Shown: positions 9,387-20,663, numbered from the stretch's first letter. The stretch is 64,000 nucleotides of DNA from Flavobacterium flavigenum (GCF_027111255.2 NZ_CP114285.2:1302001-1366000); one strand, 5' to 3'. Translations and numbers: made by a program. Notes: a model not told the origin generated them from the letters alone.

Positions 9387-11990
9387 TTATACTACTGGTT
9401 GTGTCTGATTTCTAAAAACAAGTTTACCATCAAAAGCATCGATTAAAATGATACTTTCCGTTGTAATATTTCCAGCCAGAATTTCTTTCGATAACTGGTT
9501 TAAAACTTCTCTCTGCACTACACGTTTTACAGGTCTTGCTCCAAATTGAGGATCATATCCTTTATCTGACAAGTAAGCAATTGCTTCCGGAGTCGCGTCC
9601 ATTGTAATGCCTTGTTGTGCCAGCATTTTGGTAACACCTTTTAACTGTAAGCTTACAATTCTTGAAATATTGTCGACTGTAAGCGGTGTAAACATTACAA
9701 TCTCGTCGATACGGTTTATGAATTCAGGACGAACTGTTTGTTTTAATAATCCTAAAACCTCGTTTTTAGCCGCCTCTGTAGCCGCTTCTACTCCACCTTT
9801 TAGGTTTTCGAATTTCTCCTGAATAATCTGGCTTCCCATATTAGAAGTCATGATGATAATCGTATTTTTGAAATCGGCTAAACGTCCTTTATTATCTGTT
9901 AAACGTCCCTCATCCAGAACTTGTAATAGAATATTAAAAGTATCAGGATGTGCTTTTTCAATCTCATCAAGCAAAACTACAGAGTAAGGTTTTCTGCGAA
10001 CCGCTTCTGTCAATTGCCCACCTTCATCGTAACCTACATATCCGGGAGGCGCACCAACTAAACGGCTTACACTGTGACGTTCCTGGTATTCACTCATATC
10101 GATACGGGTCATTGCATTTTCATCATCAAAAAGATATTCTGCTAAAGCTTTGGCTAATTCTGTTTTACCAACTCCGGTTGTCCCTAGGAATAAGAAAGTT
10201 CCAACTGGTTTTTTCATATCCTGTAAACCTGCACGGCTCCTACGAACAGCATCACTTACGGCTTCTATCGCCTCTTCCTGGCCTACTACACGTTTGTGCA
10301 ATTCATCTTCTAAATGCAATAGTTTTTCTCTTTCTGTCTGAAGCATTTTCATTACCGGAATTCCAGTCCATTTTGCCACAACTTCTGCAATATCTTCCCT
10401 GGTTACTTCTTCTTTGATTAAAGAATTTCCGGATTGGAATTCCTGCAATTGTTTCTGCAAATTTTCCTGACGCTCCTGAGCTTCTTTTATTTTTCCGTAA
10501 CGAATTTCCGCCACTTTTCCGTAATCTCCGTCACGTTCTGCACGTTCTGCTTCGTATTTAAAGTCTTCTATTTCATGTTTTACAGCCTGAATTCCGTCAA
10601 CGATATCTTTTTCTTGTTTCCATTTTGCATAGATTTCATTACGCTCTTCTTTCAGGTTGGCCAATTCCATACCTAAAATCTTAAGTTTGCTTTCTTCTTT
10701 TTCACGTTTAATCGCTTCGATCTCGATTTCAAGCTGCATGATTTTACGATCCAAAACATCTAATTCTTCTGGTTTTGAATTGATTTCCATACGTAGTTTA
10801 GAAGCAGCTTCGTCCATTAAGTCAATTGCTTTATCTGGTAAAAAACGATTCGTAATATATCTTTGTGAAAGCTCAACCGCAGCAATAATCGCTTCGTCTT
10901 TAATCTGGACTTTATGATGCGTTTCATATTTCTCTTTGATTCCACGAAGAATCGAAATAGCACTTTCTGTATCTGGTTCATCGATTAAAACCTTTTGAAA
11001 ACGTCTTTCTAATGCTTTATCTTTTTCAAAATATTTTTGATATTCATCTAAAGTAGTAGCCCCAATCGCTCTCAATTCGCCACGAGCCAAAGCTGGTTTC
11101 AGGATATTGGCAGCATCCATTGCACCTTCACCTCCACCCGCTCCTACAAGCGTGTGAATTTCATCAATAAACAAAACGATATCACCTTCTGCGGCCGTAA
11201 CTTCTTTAACAACCGATTTTAAACGTTCCTCAAATTCTCCTTTGTATTTTGCTCCGGCAATCAAAGCTCCCATATCTAATGAAAAAACGATTTTTTCTTT
11301 TAGATTTTCCGGAACGTCTCCGTCAACAATTCTATGCGCCAAACCTTCTGCGATAGCCGTTTTACCAACTCCGGGTTCACCAATAAGCATTGGATTGTTT
11401 TTAGTTCTGCGAGTTAAGATTTGCAACACACGACGAATTTCTTCATCACGGCCAATAACTGGGTCTAATTTTCCCGTACGCGCTAATTCGTTTAAGTTTT
11501 TAGCGTACTTATTTAATGAATTATAGGTTTCTTCTGCCGATGCCGAAGTTACTCTTTCACCTTTACGTAATTCTTCAATTGCCGCTTTAAGACCTTTTCC
11601 GGTAACGCCCTGATCTTTTAAAATTTGAGAAACTTTACTTTTTGAGTCAAAAATGGCTAAAATTAAATGTTCGATTGAAACGTATTCGTCGTTCATTTTT
11701 TGCGCAATAATTTCAGCTTCATTCAAAGCTTTATTTGCATCCCTTGAAAGCATAATCTCGCCTCCAGAAACTTTTGGAAAACTCTGAATTGTACTGTCTA
11801 AAATTTGCAAAAACAACGGCACATTTACATTTAATTTTTTAAGAATAAAGGGTGCCACGTTTTCGTCAACTTCAAAAATGGCTTTAAAAATATGCTCGTT
11901 TTCAATTTGCTGCTGTCCATTTCGCTGCGCTAATTGCTGCGACAACTGAATAGCTTCCTGTGATTTGATTGTAAATTTGTTAATGTTCAT
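9387..11990 (-). CDS. clpB: ATP-dependent chaperone ClpB
   Basis: The 867-residue Hsp100 disaggregase has all expected parts. It has an N-terminal Clp repeat domain (about 1-145), a first AAA+ module with Walker [11 protein letters not shown] (about residue 205) and Walker [11 protein letters not shown], a long coiled-coil M domain (about 400-525), a second AAA+ module with Walker [11 protein letters not shown] (about 610), and a C-terminal D2-small domain. With DnaK it resolubilises aggregated proteins after heat stress. It is a single gene with its own terminator. No clear heat-shock operator was seen upstream. Confidence 0.98.
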   Translation of the reverse strand: MNINKFTIKSQEAIQLSQQLAQRNGQQQIENEHIFKAIFEVDENVAPFILKKLNVNVPLFLQILDSTIQSFPKVSGGEIMLSRDANKALNEAEIIAQKMNDEYVSIEHLILAIFDSKSKVSQILKDQGVTGKGLKAAIEELRKGERVTSASAEETYNSLNKYAKNLNELARTGKLDPVIGRDEEIRRVLQILTRRTKNNPMLIGEPGVGKTAIAEGLAHRIVDGDVPENLKEKIVFSLDMGALIAGAKYKGEFEERLKSVVKEVTAAEGDIVLFIDEIHTLVGAGGGEGAMDAANILKPALARGELRAIGATTLDEYQKYFEKDKALERRFQKVLIDEPDTESAISILRGIKEKYETHHKVQIKDEAIIAAVELSQRYITNRFLPDKAIDLMDEAASKLRMEINSKPEELDVLDRKIMQLEIEIEAIKREKEESKLKILGMELANLKEERNEIYAKWKQEKDIVDGIQAVKHEIEDFKYEAERAERDGDYGKVAEIRYGKIKEAQERQENLQKQLQEFQSGNSLIKEEVTREDIAEVVAKWTGIPVMKMLQTEREKLLHLEDELHKRVVGQEEAIEAVSDAVRRSRAGLQDMKKPVGTFLFLGTTGVGKTELAKALAEYLFDDENAMTRIDMSEYQERHSVSRLVGAPPGYVGYDEGGQLTEAVRRKPYSVVLLDEIEKAHPDTFNILLQVLDEGRLTDNKGRLADFKNTIIIMTSNMGSQIIQEKFENLKGGVEAATEAAKNEVLGLLKQTVRPEFINRIDEIVMFTPLTVDNISRIVSLQLKGVTKMLAQQGITMDATPEAIAYLSDKGYDPQFGARPVKRVVQREVLNQLSKEILAGNITTESIILIDAFDGKLVFRNQTQPVV

Positions 11991-12193
11991 GTTTTTATGA
12001 TTTGATGATTATTTTTTTAAATATTCGATATCATTAAAGTTAAGATTTATACAGCTACATTTTTAGCTCAAAAAAATTAACTTTGTAATTCAATAGACAA
12101 ATTATATTCCATAGCAAAAAAACAGACAAAACGGCATTTAAAATTGAATTTAATCGATTTTAACAAGTCAAAAAGTCATAAATCAAGCCAAAT

Positions 12194-12583
12194 ATGAGTT
12201 TTTTCAATTCAATCTTCGGAAGTTCAGATCATTCAGAAATCCCAAAAAGCAATGTAAACTGGACCGAATTAACCAACATTCTTCAATTACAGGAAGTAGA
12301 AGCAATATCACACGAAAAACCAGTCGTGATTTTCAAACACAGCACAAGATGCAGCATCAGCCGAATGGCTTTAAAACAATTTGAAAGAGAATATGCTCTT
12401 GAAAATATTGTTGATGCTTATTTTTTAGATTTGATTGCACATAGAGATGTTTCTAATGAAATTGCCAGTAAATTTGGTGTATATCATGAATCACCACAAT
12501 TAATTTTAATCAAAAATGGAAAAGCTGTTTACAATGTTTCACACAGCGATATTGATGCTACAGCATTAAAAAACAAGATTTAA
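12194..12583 (+). CDS. ytxJ: Bacillithiol-system thioredoxin-like protein YtxJ/BrxC
   Basis: The 129-residue thioredoxin-fold protein carries the monothiol active site HSTRCSISRMALKQF with a single cysteine at C53, matching the YtxJ (DUF2847) bacilliredoxin family. Family members remove bacillithiol from protein thiols under oxidative stress, which suggests this organism makes bacillithiol, as many Flavobacteria do. The gene stands alone between clpB (divergent) and the OstA-like gene and is followed by a very strong terminator. Confidence 0.85.
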   Translation: MSFFNSIFGSSDHSEIPKSNVNWTELTNILQLQEVEAISHEKPVVIFKHSTRCSISRMALKQFEREYALENIVDAYFLDLIAHRDVSNEIASKFGVYHESPQLILIKNGKAVYNVSHSDIDATALKNKI

Positions 12584-12604
12584 GTCTCTTCGTTTTAAAT
12601 AAAG

Positions 12605-12644
12605 ATTTCAAAGGCAGAGTTACACCTCTGCCTTTGAAATTTTC
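12605..12644 (+). terminator. Strong intrinsic terminator after ytxJ
   Basis: A perfect 15-bp stem (ATTTCAAAGGCAGAG with its complement) encloses a 6-nt loop and is followed by T-rich DNA. It is one of the strongest hairpins in the window. Confidence 0.9.
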
Positions 12645-12733
12645 ACCAATTTCATTGATTTACCATTATAAATAAATCTTAATATCGACTTAGGTTGCTA
12701 CCTTTTTCATAAATTTGAAAAAAATTAAATCAA

Positions 12734-14401
12734 TTGAAGAAATTACTCTTTTTCATATCTTTTTGTTTGCTTATAGGAAGTTTCCAGACAGTTTCAGCCC
12801 AAACTCCTAAGAAAATAATAGTTGAAAACTCAGACTTTTCAGATGTCAACGAAGTAGAAATTCCCGGAGCACTTTTGCTTACCGGAAATGTAAAAATAAA
12901 TCATGATGGTGTAGTCCTTACTTGCAATAAAGCCTATTTCTTTCAAAAAGAAAATTATATAAAAGCCTTCGGTAACGTACAGCTTGTACAAGGTGACACC
13001 TTATTTTTAAATAGTAAATATGCTGAATACAGTGGTAACGTAAAAAAAGCTTTCGCAACCGGAAACGCTGTTATGACTTCTCCTGATGCAACATTGCAAA
13101 CTGACACCATCAATTTTGACAGAAATGTTCAGGAAGTTTTTTACAATACTAAAGGCACAATTGTAAACAAAGACAATACCCTGGTTAGTAAATCCGGAAG
13201 GTATTACGTGACACAGAAAAAATTTCAGTTTTTAACAGAAGTAGTACTTACAAACCCTAAATATGTTATGAAATCTAATCACTTAGATTACTATAGTAAC
13301 TCAGGGCACTCTTACTTATTTGGACCATCAACCATCACAAGTAAAACAAATTATATCTATACTGAAAATGGTTTTTATGACACAAAGAAAAACCTCGCCC
13401 ATTTCCTGCGAAAATCATATATTAAATATGACGACCGGCGAATAGAGGGCGACAGTTTATACTACAATCGTAATACCGAATTTGCATCAGCAACACGAAA
13501 TGTAAAAATTACAGATTCTATAAACAAGGGAATCGTAAAAGGTCATTACGCCGAATTATACAAACTAAAAGATTCAATGTTTGTAACCAAAAGAGCGGTT
13601 GCCATAAATCTGGTCGAAAATGATTCAGTCTATATTCATGGCAAAAAATTAATGGTCACCGGAAAAGAAGGCGAAAGAATTATCAGAGCTTTTAATAATG
13701 TTCGCTTTTTCAAAATAGATATGAGCGGAAAATGCGACTCACTTCATTCAAACAGTAAAACTGCCCTCACGAAACTAATAGGAAAACCCATTTTATGGAA
13801 TGCTGAGAGCCAGATCACAGGGGACCTCATGCACTTAATTGGAGACAATAAAACCCGAAAAATAGACTCGCTTAAAGTGTTCAATAATACCTTTCTAATC
13901 TCTAAAGATACACTTGGAACAGGTTACAACCAGGTCAAGGGTATGAACCTCATTGGGAAATTCAGGGATGGAAAGTTACATGATGTCGATATAATAAAAA
14001 ACACCGAAGCGATATATTACGCAAGAAATTCAGCAAACGAACTTGTGGGAATTGACAAAAGTGTAAGCAGCAGAATCAATCTTATTATAGAGAATAACAG
14101 AGTTGAAAACATAACTCTTTTTAAGAATGTTCAAAGTGATAGCTATCCAGAAGATGAGTTGGCGGAAAATGACCGAAAATTAAAAGGTTTTGTCTGGCGT
14201 GGAGACGAAAGGATAAAATCAAAGGATGATATTTTTCCTCCTGAAGAAAACGAACTCAACGATAAATTAGTCAAAGAAGGTAAAGCAGAAGATGCAAAAC
14301 CCAATGTTCCTATGAAAATCAGGAAGGAAACACTAAATTACGACAAAAAGAAGCCTGCTGCTAAAACCAGTAAAGGAACTAACAAAAAAGCTAAAAAATA
14401 A
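12734..14401 (+). CDS. OstA-like LPS-export organic-solvent-tolerance protein
   Basis: The 555-residue exported protein has a signal peptide ending at about residue 23 (VSAQ). Repeated beta-strand motifs (GNVKINHDGVVLTCNKAYFF, GNVQLVQGD, EGDSLYYNRNTEF) are typical of the OstA/LptA N-terminal fold repeated along the chain. In Bacteroidota such proteins are thought to help carry lipopolysaccharide to the outer membrane. The start is a TTG: it sits directly before a good signal sequence and no ATG precedes it in frame. The C-terminus is a Lys-rich, low-complexity tail from about 520. A TAAATTTG -7-like element lies about 20 bp upstream. Confidence 0.82.
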   Translation: MKKLLFFISFCLLIGSFQTVSAQTPKKIIVENSDFSDVNEVEIPGALLLTGNVKINHDGVVLTCNKAYFFQKENYIKAFGNVQLVQGDTLFLNSKYAEYSGNVKKAFATGNAVMTSPDATLQTDTINFDRNVQEVFYNTKGTIVNKDNTLVSKSGRYYVTQKKFQFLTEVVLTNPKYVMKSNHLDYYSNSGHSYLFGPSTITSKTNYIYTENGFYDTKKNLAHFLRKSYIKYDDRRIEGDSLYYNRNTEFASATRNVKITDSINKGIVKGHYAELYKLKDSMFVTKRAVAINLVENDSVYIHGKKLMVTGKEGERIIRAFNNVRFFKIDMSGKCDSLHSNSKTALTKLIGKPILWNAESQITGDLMHLIGDNKTRKIDSLKVFNNTFLISKDTLGTGYNQVKGMNLIGKFRDGKLHDVDIIKNTEAIYYARNSANELVGIDKSVSSRINLIIENNRVENITLFKNVQSDSYPEDELAENDRKLKGFVWRGDERIKSKDDIFPPEENELNDKLVKEGKAEDAKPNVPMKIRKETLNYDKKKPAAKTSKGTNKKAKK

Positions 14402-14468
14402 TTTTTAGTAAAAAGCAGGCTTTAAGCAACCGAAAGAATCAAAACATCAAAATCTTAGTTCTCAAAAA

Positions 14469-15668
14469 ATGAATCCAGATTTTATAAAATATCAGGCACA
14501 GACTTCTCCATATCCACTAGGAATGGAAGTTTCACATGCAATAGGCTCCTATATTTACGATACAGGTAATAAAAAATATTTAGATTTTGTTGCTGGTGTT
14601 TCAGCCTGTACACTTGGACATCAGCATCCAAGGGTCAATCAGGCCATAAAAGACCAGCTGGATAAATATTCACATGTAATGGTTTATGGAGAATACTCCC
14701 AAAGTCCTGCCGTGCAATATTGTAAACTAATAGCTTCACTGCTTCCGGAATCATTAAACAAAACCTATTTAGTGAACTCTGGTACTGAAGCAATCGAAGG
14801 CGCCCTTAAATTAGCCAAACGTTCTACAGGCCGCAGTCAATTAATATCATGTCATAATGCATACCACGGAAACACCATGGGATCTATGAGTGTTATGGGA
14901 TTCGAAGAACGCAAACAAGCCTTTCGTCCTTTGCTTCCTGATGTTGATTTTATAACTTTCAACAACGAAGAAGATTTACAAAAAATAACCACACGAACAG
15001 CCGCAATCTTACTTGAAACAATTCAGGGAGGAGCTGGTTTTATTGAACCAAAAGGCAACTTTCTGCAAAAAGTACGCAAACGCTGTGACGAAGTTGGTGC
15101 TATGATGATTGTAGATGAAATCCAGCCTGGCTTTGGCCGCACCGGAAAGTTGTTCGGTTTCCAAAATTATGATGTCGTTCCCGATATTGTAGTTATGGGA
15201 AAAGGAATGGGTGGCGGAATGCCGGTAGGTGCTTTTACAGCATCCGCAGAAAAAATGGATCTTTTAACCGAGAATCCAAAATTAGGGCATATTACAACTT
15301 TTGGAGGTCATCCTGTCATTGCGTCAGCCTGCTTAGCAACTTTGAAGGAATTAACTGAGACTAATCTGATGCAGGAAACTTTAGAAAAGGAAAAACTCTT
15401 CAGATCACTTTTGGTACATCCTTTGATAACAGAAATTAGAGGAAAGGGATTAATGCTTGCCGCAATGACCGAAAGTGCTGAAATAACGAATCAGGTCATT
15501 TTAAACTGTCAGGCCAAGGGACTCATTTTATTCTGGCTATTATTTGAAGGATGCGCCATTAGAATAACACCGCCATTAACCATTTCTGAAGAAGAAATAA
15601 AAGAAGGATGTGCCATAATTCTCGAAGTTATGGATGAAATTTTGAATAATAACGAAGAGCTTAATTAG
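14469..15668 (+). CDS. PLP-dependent class III aminotransferase
   Basis: The 399-residue fold-type I aminotransferase has the class III hallmarks. It has the NSGTEAIEGALKLAKR phosphate-binding region near residue 105, DEIQPGFGRTGKLF with the cofactor-binding Asp, and the Schiff-base lysine K245 in VVMGKGMGGG. Relatives act as acetylornithine, ornithine or 4-aminobutyrate transaminases; the sequence does not settle the substrate, and the neighbours do not include arginine genes. It lies 67 bp after the OstA-like gene on the same strand and is followed by a structured repeat. Confidence 0.88.
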   Translation: MNPDFIKYQAQTSPYPLGMEVSHAIGSYIYDTGNKKYLDFVAGVSACTLGHQHPRVNQAIKDQLDKYSHVMVYGEYSQSPAVQYCKLIASLLPESLNKTYLVNSGTEAIEGALKLAKRSTGRSQLISCHNAYHGNTMGSMSVMGFEERKQAFRPLLPDVDFITFNNEEDLQKITTRTAAILLETIQGGAGFIEPKGNFLQKVRKRCDEVGAMMIVDEIQPGFGRTGKLFGFQNYDVVPDIVVMGKGMGGGMPVGAFTASAEKMDLLTENPKLGHITTFGGHPVIASACLATLKELTETNLMQETLEKEKLFRSLLVHPLITEIRGKGLMLAAMTESAEITNQVILNCQAKGLILFWLLFEGCAIRITPPLTISEEEIKEGCAIILEVMDEILNNNEELN

Positions 15669-15750
15669 GAGCTATTTCCAGCTATACGTTGCAATCTTTT
15701 TTGAAGCTGAAAAATGCTTCAAAAAAGGATTTCCACTTCTATCTGGGCTA
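15669..15750 (+). repeat. Dispersed flavobacterial repeat, divergent copy F1
   Basis: This stretch directly after the aminotransferase stop contains a hairpin of TTTTTTGAAGC with GCTTCAAAAAA. Around it are the blocks GCTATACG, AATCTTTT, AAAAGGAT and CTTCTATC, in the same order as in the repeat copies at 54,687-54,800 and 59,392-59,500. It is a divergent member with a different central hairpin. The stem may also act as a terminator. The rest of 15,750-15,942 is AT-rich with nothing I recognise. Confidence 0.5.
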
Positions 15751-15942
15751 TGGCTTCCCGTTAAAAAGAAACTTTAGATAATAAACACATTAATCTTTTA
15801 TAAATCAAAGATTAAAACTAAAAACAGAACATATTTCCTGTCCATATTGTTAATTAAATTGTTCAAAACAATAAATTTCCTTTCCTCACAAAATAATATG
15901 GTTGCCTAAATTTATAACAGGCTAATTTCAAAAACAAAAAGT

Positions 15943-17340
15943 ATGCAATTAAGCAACGAAGAAGAAGATTATAACCTATCCCTATCCAAATTTGAGTCGA
16001 TGTTAAAAACCAACAAAGTACTCTTTTTTGATTCTGAAGAATTCGAAGAAATTATTCTTCATTATTTAGATATAGGTAAGGCTAATTTAGCAAAAAAAGC
16101 CTTAAAACTTGCATTAGACCAACATCCAAAATCTACAGGCTTAAAATTAGTACAAGTAGAAATGCTGGTTTATGATGACAAACTTGACATGGCTGAAAAG
16201 CTTTTAAACGAGTTGTATGCAATTGAACCTAACAACGAAGAAATTTACATCCAGAAAGCCAATATTTGTTCCAAAAGAGACCAGCACGAAAAAGCAGTAG
16301 AATTGCTTAAAATTGCCCTGCAATACACAGATGATTTTGCTGACGTTTATAACTTAATGGGAATGGAATATCTTTTTATGGATAATCTTGAGATGGCAAA
16401 AGACAGTTTCATCAAATGTCTTGAAGAGGACATAGAAGACCAGTCAGCACTTTACAACGTAGTTTACTGTTTTGAATTTTTAGACCAAAATCAGGAAGCT
16501 ATTGCTTATCTTAATGAATATATCAACAAAAACCCATATAGCGAAATCGCCTGGCATCAGGTTGGACGATTGCATTACGGGATAAAAGAATACGAAAATG
16601 CGATTCGTGCTTTCGATTACGCAACGCTCATTGATGAAGAATTTCTGGGAGCATTCATGGAAAAAGCAAAAGCATACGAACGTCTTAAAAAATATGCACA
16701 GGCAATAGAAAGCTACAACCGAACCATAGAATTAGATGATGCAACCTCTTATGCCTTATTGAGAATTGGTAAATGCTACGAAAAGCTGGGAAATAATGTC
16801 CTTGCATTAAAATATTACAACCAAACAGTTCACGAAGACCCTCTTCTGGACAAAGGATGGATTGCTATTACTGATTTTTATGTGCGCCAGAAAAATTTTC
16901 AGAAAGCATTATTTTTTGTCAATAAAGCATTGGCTATAGACAATCAAAATCGTTTATACTGGAAACGTTATGCTACTATAAACAAACAAATGAACTTTTT
17001 TGAAGAAGCTGAGTTTGGTTATAGAAAAGCAGTAGAATTTGGAGATTATGCGTTGGATACCTGGTTATTTTGGGTAGATATTCTTCAGTTTTTAGGTGAA
17101 TTTGAGAGCGCCATACAAACATTACTGCAAGCCTCTGAATATTTTCCGGAAGAAAACGAAATAGAATACCGTTTGGCCGGATTGTATTTTATGATTCAGG
17201 ACAATACAAAGGCAAAGTTTCATTTAAGCAATGGTTTACGTTTAAACTTTGATAACTACATTTTGATTGAAGATCTTTTCCCTGTTGTCTGGTCAAAAAA
17301 AATGGTGAAAAATTATATTGAGAAACATAGAAAAGAATAA
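15943..17340 (+). CDS. Tetratricopeptide repeat protein
   Basis: The 465-residue protein is built almost entirely of TPR units from about residue 55 to 445 (for example YNLMGMEYLFMDNLEMAKDSF and AWHQVGRLHYGIKEYENAIRAF). There is no signal peptide or membrane helix, so it is probably a cytoplasmic scaffold. Its stop codon overlaps the aroE start (TAATG), so the two are translationally coupled; this TPR-aroE pairing may be conserved, but no direct functional link is evident. Confidence 0.88.
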   Translation: MQLSNEEEDYNLSLSKFESMLKTNKVLFFDSEEFEEIILHYLDIGKANLAKKALKLALDQHPKSTGLKLVQVEMLVYDDKLDMAEKLLNELYAIEPNNEEIYIQKANICSKRDQHEKAVELLKIALQYTDDFADVYNLMGMEYLFMDNLEMAKDSFIKCLEEDIEDQSALYNVVYCFEFLDQNQEAIAYLNEYINKNPYSEIAWHQVGRLHYGIKEYENAIRAFDYATLIDEEFLGAFMEKAKAYERLKKYAQAIESYNRTIELDDATSYALLRIGKCYEKLGNNVLALKYYNQTVHEDPLLDKGWIAITDFYVRQKNFQKALFFVNKALAIDNQNRLYWKRYATINKQMNFFEEAEFGYRKAVEFGDYALDTWLFWVDILQFLGEFESAIQTLLQASEYFPEENEIEYRLAGLYFMIQDNTKAKFHLSNGLRLNFDNYILIEDLFPVVWSKKMVKNYIEKHRKE

Positions 17341-18089
17341 TGATTGATATTTTAAGAAGACGCTTTGGCTTATTAGGCCGTAATATTAGCTACTCCTTTT
17401 CAAAAGGATATTTCACAGAAAAATTTAATGACGAAATTTTCGCAGGGAACAGTTACGAAAATTTTGATATTTCTGAAATTAGTCATTTCACAGGCTTACT
17501 TAAAAACAATCCAGACTTAAAAGGCCTGAATGTTACGATTCCATACAAAGAACAGGTCATACCATATCTGGATAAGCTTTCCAAAAAAGCAACTTTGATT
17601 GGTGCAGTAAATACTATAAAATTTACAAAAAACGGAAAATTAAAAGGATACAATACTGATTATTATGGCTTCAAAAAATCATTAAAGCCATTACTTGAAC
17701 CACATCACAAAAAGGCACTCATTCTGGGTACTGGTGGTGCATCAAAAGGAGTAGCATTTGCACTTGATGAACTTGATATCCCATATACTTTTGTTTCAAG
17801 AGAAGCGAAAGAGAATATCATTGATTACAATTTAATTAATGCAACAACTTTTGACAATTATCAAATCATAATTAATTGTACTCCTGTTGGAACAAGTCCA
17901 AACATTGAGGCTTGCCCCGACCTTCCCTATGAGTTTTTTACAGATAAACATATCGCTTATGATTTGATTTATAATCCTGCTGAAACTCAGTTCTTAAAGA
18001 ACGCCAAAAAAAGAGGAGCAGTAATAAAAAATGGTCATGACATGCTTATTTTTCAGGCAGAAAAAGCATGGAAAATCTGGAATAAATAA
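17340..18089 (+). CDS. aroE: Shikimate dehydrogenase
   Basis: The 249-residue enzyme catalyses NADPH-dependent reduction of 3-dehydroshikimate to shikimate in the chorismate pathway. The substrate-binding motifs are present (the SYSFSK serines, NVTIPYKE with the catalytic lysine, NTDYYG with the catalytic Asp), as is the nucleotide-binding loop LGTGGASKGV. The C-terminal helix includes NGHDMLIFQAEKAW. The start ATG overlaps the stop of the TPR gene by one base. A terminator follows. Confidence 0.95.
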   Translation: MIDILRRRFGLLGRNISYSFSKGYFTEKFNDEIFAGNSYENFDISEISHFTGLLKNNPDLKGLNVTIPYKEQVIPYLDKLSKKATLIGAVNTIKFTKNGKLKGYNTDYYGFKKSLKPLLEPHHKKALILGTGGASKGVAFALDELDIPYTFVSREAKENIIDYNLINATTFDNYQIIINCTPVGTSPNIEACPDLPYEFFTDKHIAYDLIYNPAETQFLKNAKKRGAVIKNGHDMLIFQAEKAWKIWNK

Positions 18090-18108
18090 ATACAAATTAA
18101 TATATATG

Positions 18109-18137
18109 AGCTGTCACAAAATGACAGCTTTTTTTAT
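18109..18137 (+). terminator. Intrinsic terminator of aroE
   Basis: An AGCTGTCA / TGACAGCT 8-bp stem with a 5-nt loop is followed by a run of seven T, 20 bp past the aroE stop. It lies before the converging rho gene. Confidence 0.88.
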
Positions 18138-18203
18138 ATATTTTTTTATTCTAATTCTTCCGATACTAAAAAAACTTAGCATCTCAGAACTTTAGCAGCT
18201 TTT

Positions 18204-20036
18204 TTAGTCATTCATCGAAATCAAAAACTCTTCGTTATTTCTCGTCTTTTTGAAACGATCATTAACAAAATCCATAGATTCTACCGGATTCATATCAGAC
18301 AGGTATTTACGCATAATCCACATTCTTTGCAAAGTTTTCTCGTCTAATAATAAATCGTCGCGACGTGTACTTGATGATGTAAGATCGATGGCAGGGAAAA
18401 TACGTTTATTTGCAATTTTACGATCCAGTTGAAGCTCCATGTTACCGGTACCTTTAAATTCTTCAAAGATAACCTCATCCATTTTAGAGCCGGTTTCTGT
18501 CAATGCTGTTGCGATGATACTCAATGAACCACCGTTTTCAACATTTCTTGCAGCTCCAAAGAAGCGTTTTGGTTTTTGAAGTGCATTGGCGTCAACACCT
18601 CCGCTTAATACTTTTCCTGACGCTGGCTGAACAGTATTGTAAGCTCTTGCCAGACGCGTAATTGAATCCAGAAGAATCACAACATCATGTCCGCATTCAA
18701 CAAGGCGTTTTGCTTTTTCAAGTACAATATTGGCAATTTTCACATGTTCCTGCGGTTCTCTGTCAAAAGTCGAAGCAATAACTTCTCCGCGTACACTTCT
18801 TTGCATATCTGTAACCTCTTCAGGACGCTCATCAATCAAAAGAACGATTAGATAAACTTCGGGATGGTTAGCAGCAATAGCATTAGCAATATCTTTTAAC
18901 AACATGGTTTTACCTGTCTTCGGTTGTGCGACTATCATACCACGCTGCCCTTTTCCAATTGGAGAAAATAAATCGATAATTCGGGTTGATACAGAACTGC
19001 CTTTTTCGGCTAATTTAAATTTTTCAGAAGGAAAAACCGGTGTAAGGTGTTCAAAGGAAACCCTGTCGCGAACTACCTGCGGATCGTGACCATTAATTTT
19101 AAGAACACGAACCAAAGGAAAGAATTTCTCACCTTCTTTTGGAGGACGTACAACCCCTTTTACAGTATCTCCGGTTTTAAGTCCAAACAACCTGATTTGT
19201 GAAGTTGACAAATAAATATCGTCTGGAGAAGCTAAATAATTATAATCTGATGAACGTAAGAATCCGTATCCGTCCGGCATCATTTCAAGAACGCCTTCAC
19301 TTTCTATAATTCCGTCAAACTCAAAGTCTGAATCCCTAAAATTATTCTTTTTGTTTTTATGATTTGGATTCTGATTTCCGTTATTTCCATTACCATTCCC
19401 GTTTTGATTCGGATTTTGATTTTGAGTTTGGTTCTGGTTCGGATTTTGTTTTTTATTCTGATTAGGATTAATCTTTTTTACAGGAGCAGTTTCTTCTTCT
19501 TTTTCAGCTATGGGAGTAGCAGGAACATCTGTTTCTGACTCTACAGCTTCTTCAGTACTTTCCTCTTTTACAGTTTCTTTCTCTTTCTGCAAAGCAACCT
19601 TTTTCTCGTATGCTGATTTATTAAACTTAACGATTTTTGGTTCTTTTTTATCTAATCCTTTTTCCTCTACTGCTATGTTTTCGACAACTTCCTCTGCTTT
19701 TGGCTTTGGCTGGATTTTAGCATTTGGTTTTGAAGCCGGAGTTTTTATCTCCTCACGTGGTTCTTCCACTTTATCAAATTCTAAAACAGGAGCATTTTTA
19801 ATTGCTACTACCTTTTTTACCGGAGCAATTCTTGCCCTCTTTGGCTTATCCTCTACTATTTCTGCATTTGCAACAACAGGTATCGACTGCTCTGAAGCCG
19901 TTTTTTCCTGATGCGCTAAAATCTGACTGATCAAAGTATCTTTTTTGACACCATTAAACTTTATAGTTTTAGCTAATTTAGCTATTTCTTGAAGCTCAGA
20001 AAGCTTCATTTCTTTTAATGCAGAAATATCAAACAT
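18204..20036 (-). CDS. rho: Transcription termination factor Rho
   Basis: The 610-residue protein has an N-terminal Rho_N helical domain (about 1-45), then a long low-complexity linker (about 50-235). The linker is first Lys/Glu/Val-rich and then an Asn/Gln/Pro tract ([18 protein letters not shown]). A cold-shock-like RNA-binding domain follows (about 240-320, GYGFLRS), then the RecA-type ATPase with Walker [11 protein letters not shown] and Walker [11 protein letters not shown]. It is a ring helicase that ends Rho-dependent transcripts. The Asn-rich insert is usual in Bacteroidota Rho and makes the protein much longer than the 419-residue E. coli form. It is divergent from DUF4293. Confidence 0.97.
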   Translation of the reverse strand: MFDISALKEMKLSELQEIAKLAKTIKFNGVKKDTLISQILAHQEKTASEQSIPVVANAEIVEDKPKRARIAPVKKVVAIKNAPVLEFDKVEEPREEIKTPASKPNAKIQPKPKAEEVVENIAVEEKGLDKKEPKIVKFNKSAYEKKVALQKEKETVKEESTEEAVESETDVPATPIAEKEEETAPVKKINPNQNKKQNPNQNQTQNQNPNQNGNGNGNNGNQNPNHKNKKNNFRDSDFEFDGIIESEGVLEMMPDGYGFLRSSDYNYLASPDDIYLSTSQIRLFGLKTGDTVKGVVRPPKEGEKFFPLVRVLKINGHDPQVVRDRVSFEHLTPVFPSEKFKLAEKGSSVSTRIIDLFSPIGKGQRGMIVAQPKTGKTMLLKDIANAIAANHPEVYLIVLLIDERPEEVTDMQRSVRGEVIASTFDREPQEHVKIANIVLEKAKRLVECGHDVVILLDSITRLARAYNTVQPASGKVLSGGVDANALQKPKRFFGAARNVENGGSLSIIATALTETGSKMDEVIFEEFKGTGNMELQLDRKIANKRIFPAIDLTSSSTRRDDLLLDEKTLQRMWIMRKYLSDMNPVESMDFVNDRFKKTRNNEEFLISMND

Positions 20037-20195
20037 GAATGTTCTATGAATTTAATTATTTTAAAGGAAAATACTGTAAAAAGAATAGGTAGATAATTAT
20101 TTTGAATGAACCGCAGTATGAAGTGCTTACGGTAATATGATGCAATAATACGAATAAATTTTTATCATACAATAGTATTTATAAAAAAGAAAATA

Positions 20196-20203
20196 TATTT
20201 TTG
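20196..20203 (+). promoter_or_regulatory. Putative -7 element upstream of the DUF4293 gene
   Basis: TATTTTTG matches TAnnTTTG, 17 nt before the ATG. A clear -33 element was not identified. Confidence 0.35.
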
Positions 20204-20220
20204 TAAAACAATTTCATGTT

Positions 20221-20634
20221 ATGATACAACGAATTCAAACAATATATCTGCTACTCACCTTTTTGGTAACCGGAGTTTTACTCTTTTTTGTTCCGCTTTG
20301 GACAGTAAACGGAAAAGATTTTTACTTTATGCAGGATCAAGTCTATACCATATTATTAGGCTTGAGTACAATGTTAACTATTATTAGTATTATATCATAC
20401 AAAAAAAGACAAAATCAGTTTGTCATGGGCAGACTGAACATCATATTAAATTTAATTTTATTAGGATTATTTGTTTACCGTTCACTAAATTTATCTGGAG
20501 AAACTGCTAATGTTGTTTCTGAGAAAGGTATTGGGATGTTTCTTCCTATTGTTGCTATCGTGTTATTAGTTTTAGCTAATAAGGCCATCAAAAAGGACGA
20601 AGATCTTGTAAAATCTGTTGACCGTTTGAGATAA
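20221..20634 (+). CDS. DUF4293 family membrane protein
   Basis: The 137-residue protein has four hydrophobic helices (about 7-27, 40-60, 72-88 and 105-122) and opens with MIQRIQTIYLLLTFLV, the hallmark of the DUF4293 family. That family is restricted to Bacteroidota and is regularly found beside rho, as here. Its function is unknown. A terminator follows the stop. Confidence 0.85.
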   Translation: MIQRIQTIYLLLTFLVTGVLLFFVPLWTVNGKDFYFMQDQVYTILLGLSTMLTIISIISYKKRQNQFVMGRLNIILNLILLGLFVYRSLNLSGETANVVSEKGIGMFLPIVAIVLLVLANKAIKKDEDLVKSVDRLR

Positions 20635-20663
20635 ACCTATAAACTTAGTTTATTGCGCGAAGA

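Noticed and set aside
9950..10417. 155-codon frame antisense to clpB
   Set aside because: Shadow of a highly constrained gene; no start context, low-complexity Leu-rich translation.
14351..14423. AAGCCTGCT and AGCAGGCTT pairing across the end of the OstA-like gene
   Set aside because: The arms are about 55 bp apart, one lies in coding sequence and there is no T tract; not a convincing terminator.
19510..19911. 133-codon frame antisense to rho
   Set aside because: Caused by the biased Lys/Glu/Val linker of Rho read in reverse (Ser/Phe-rich); no family resemblance.
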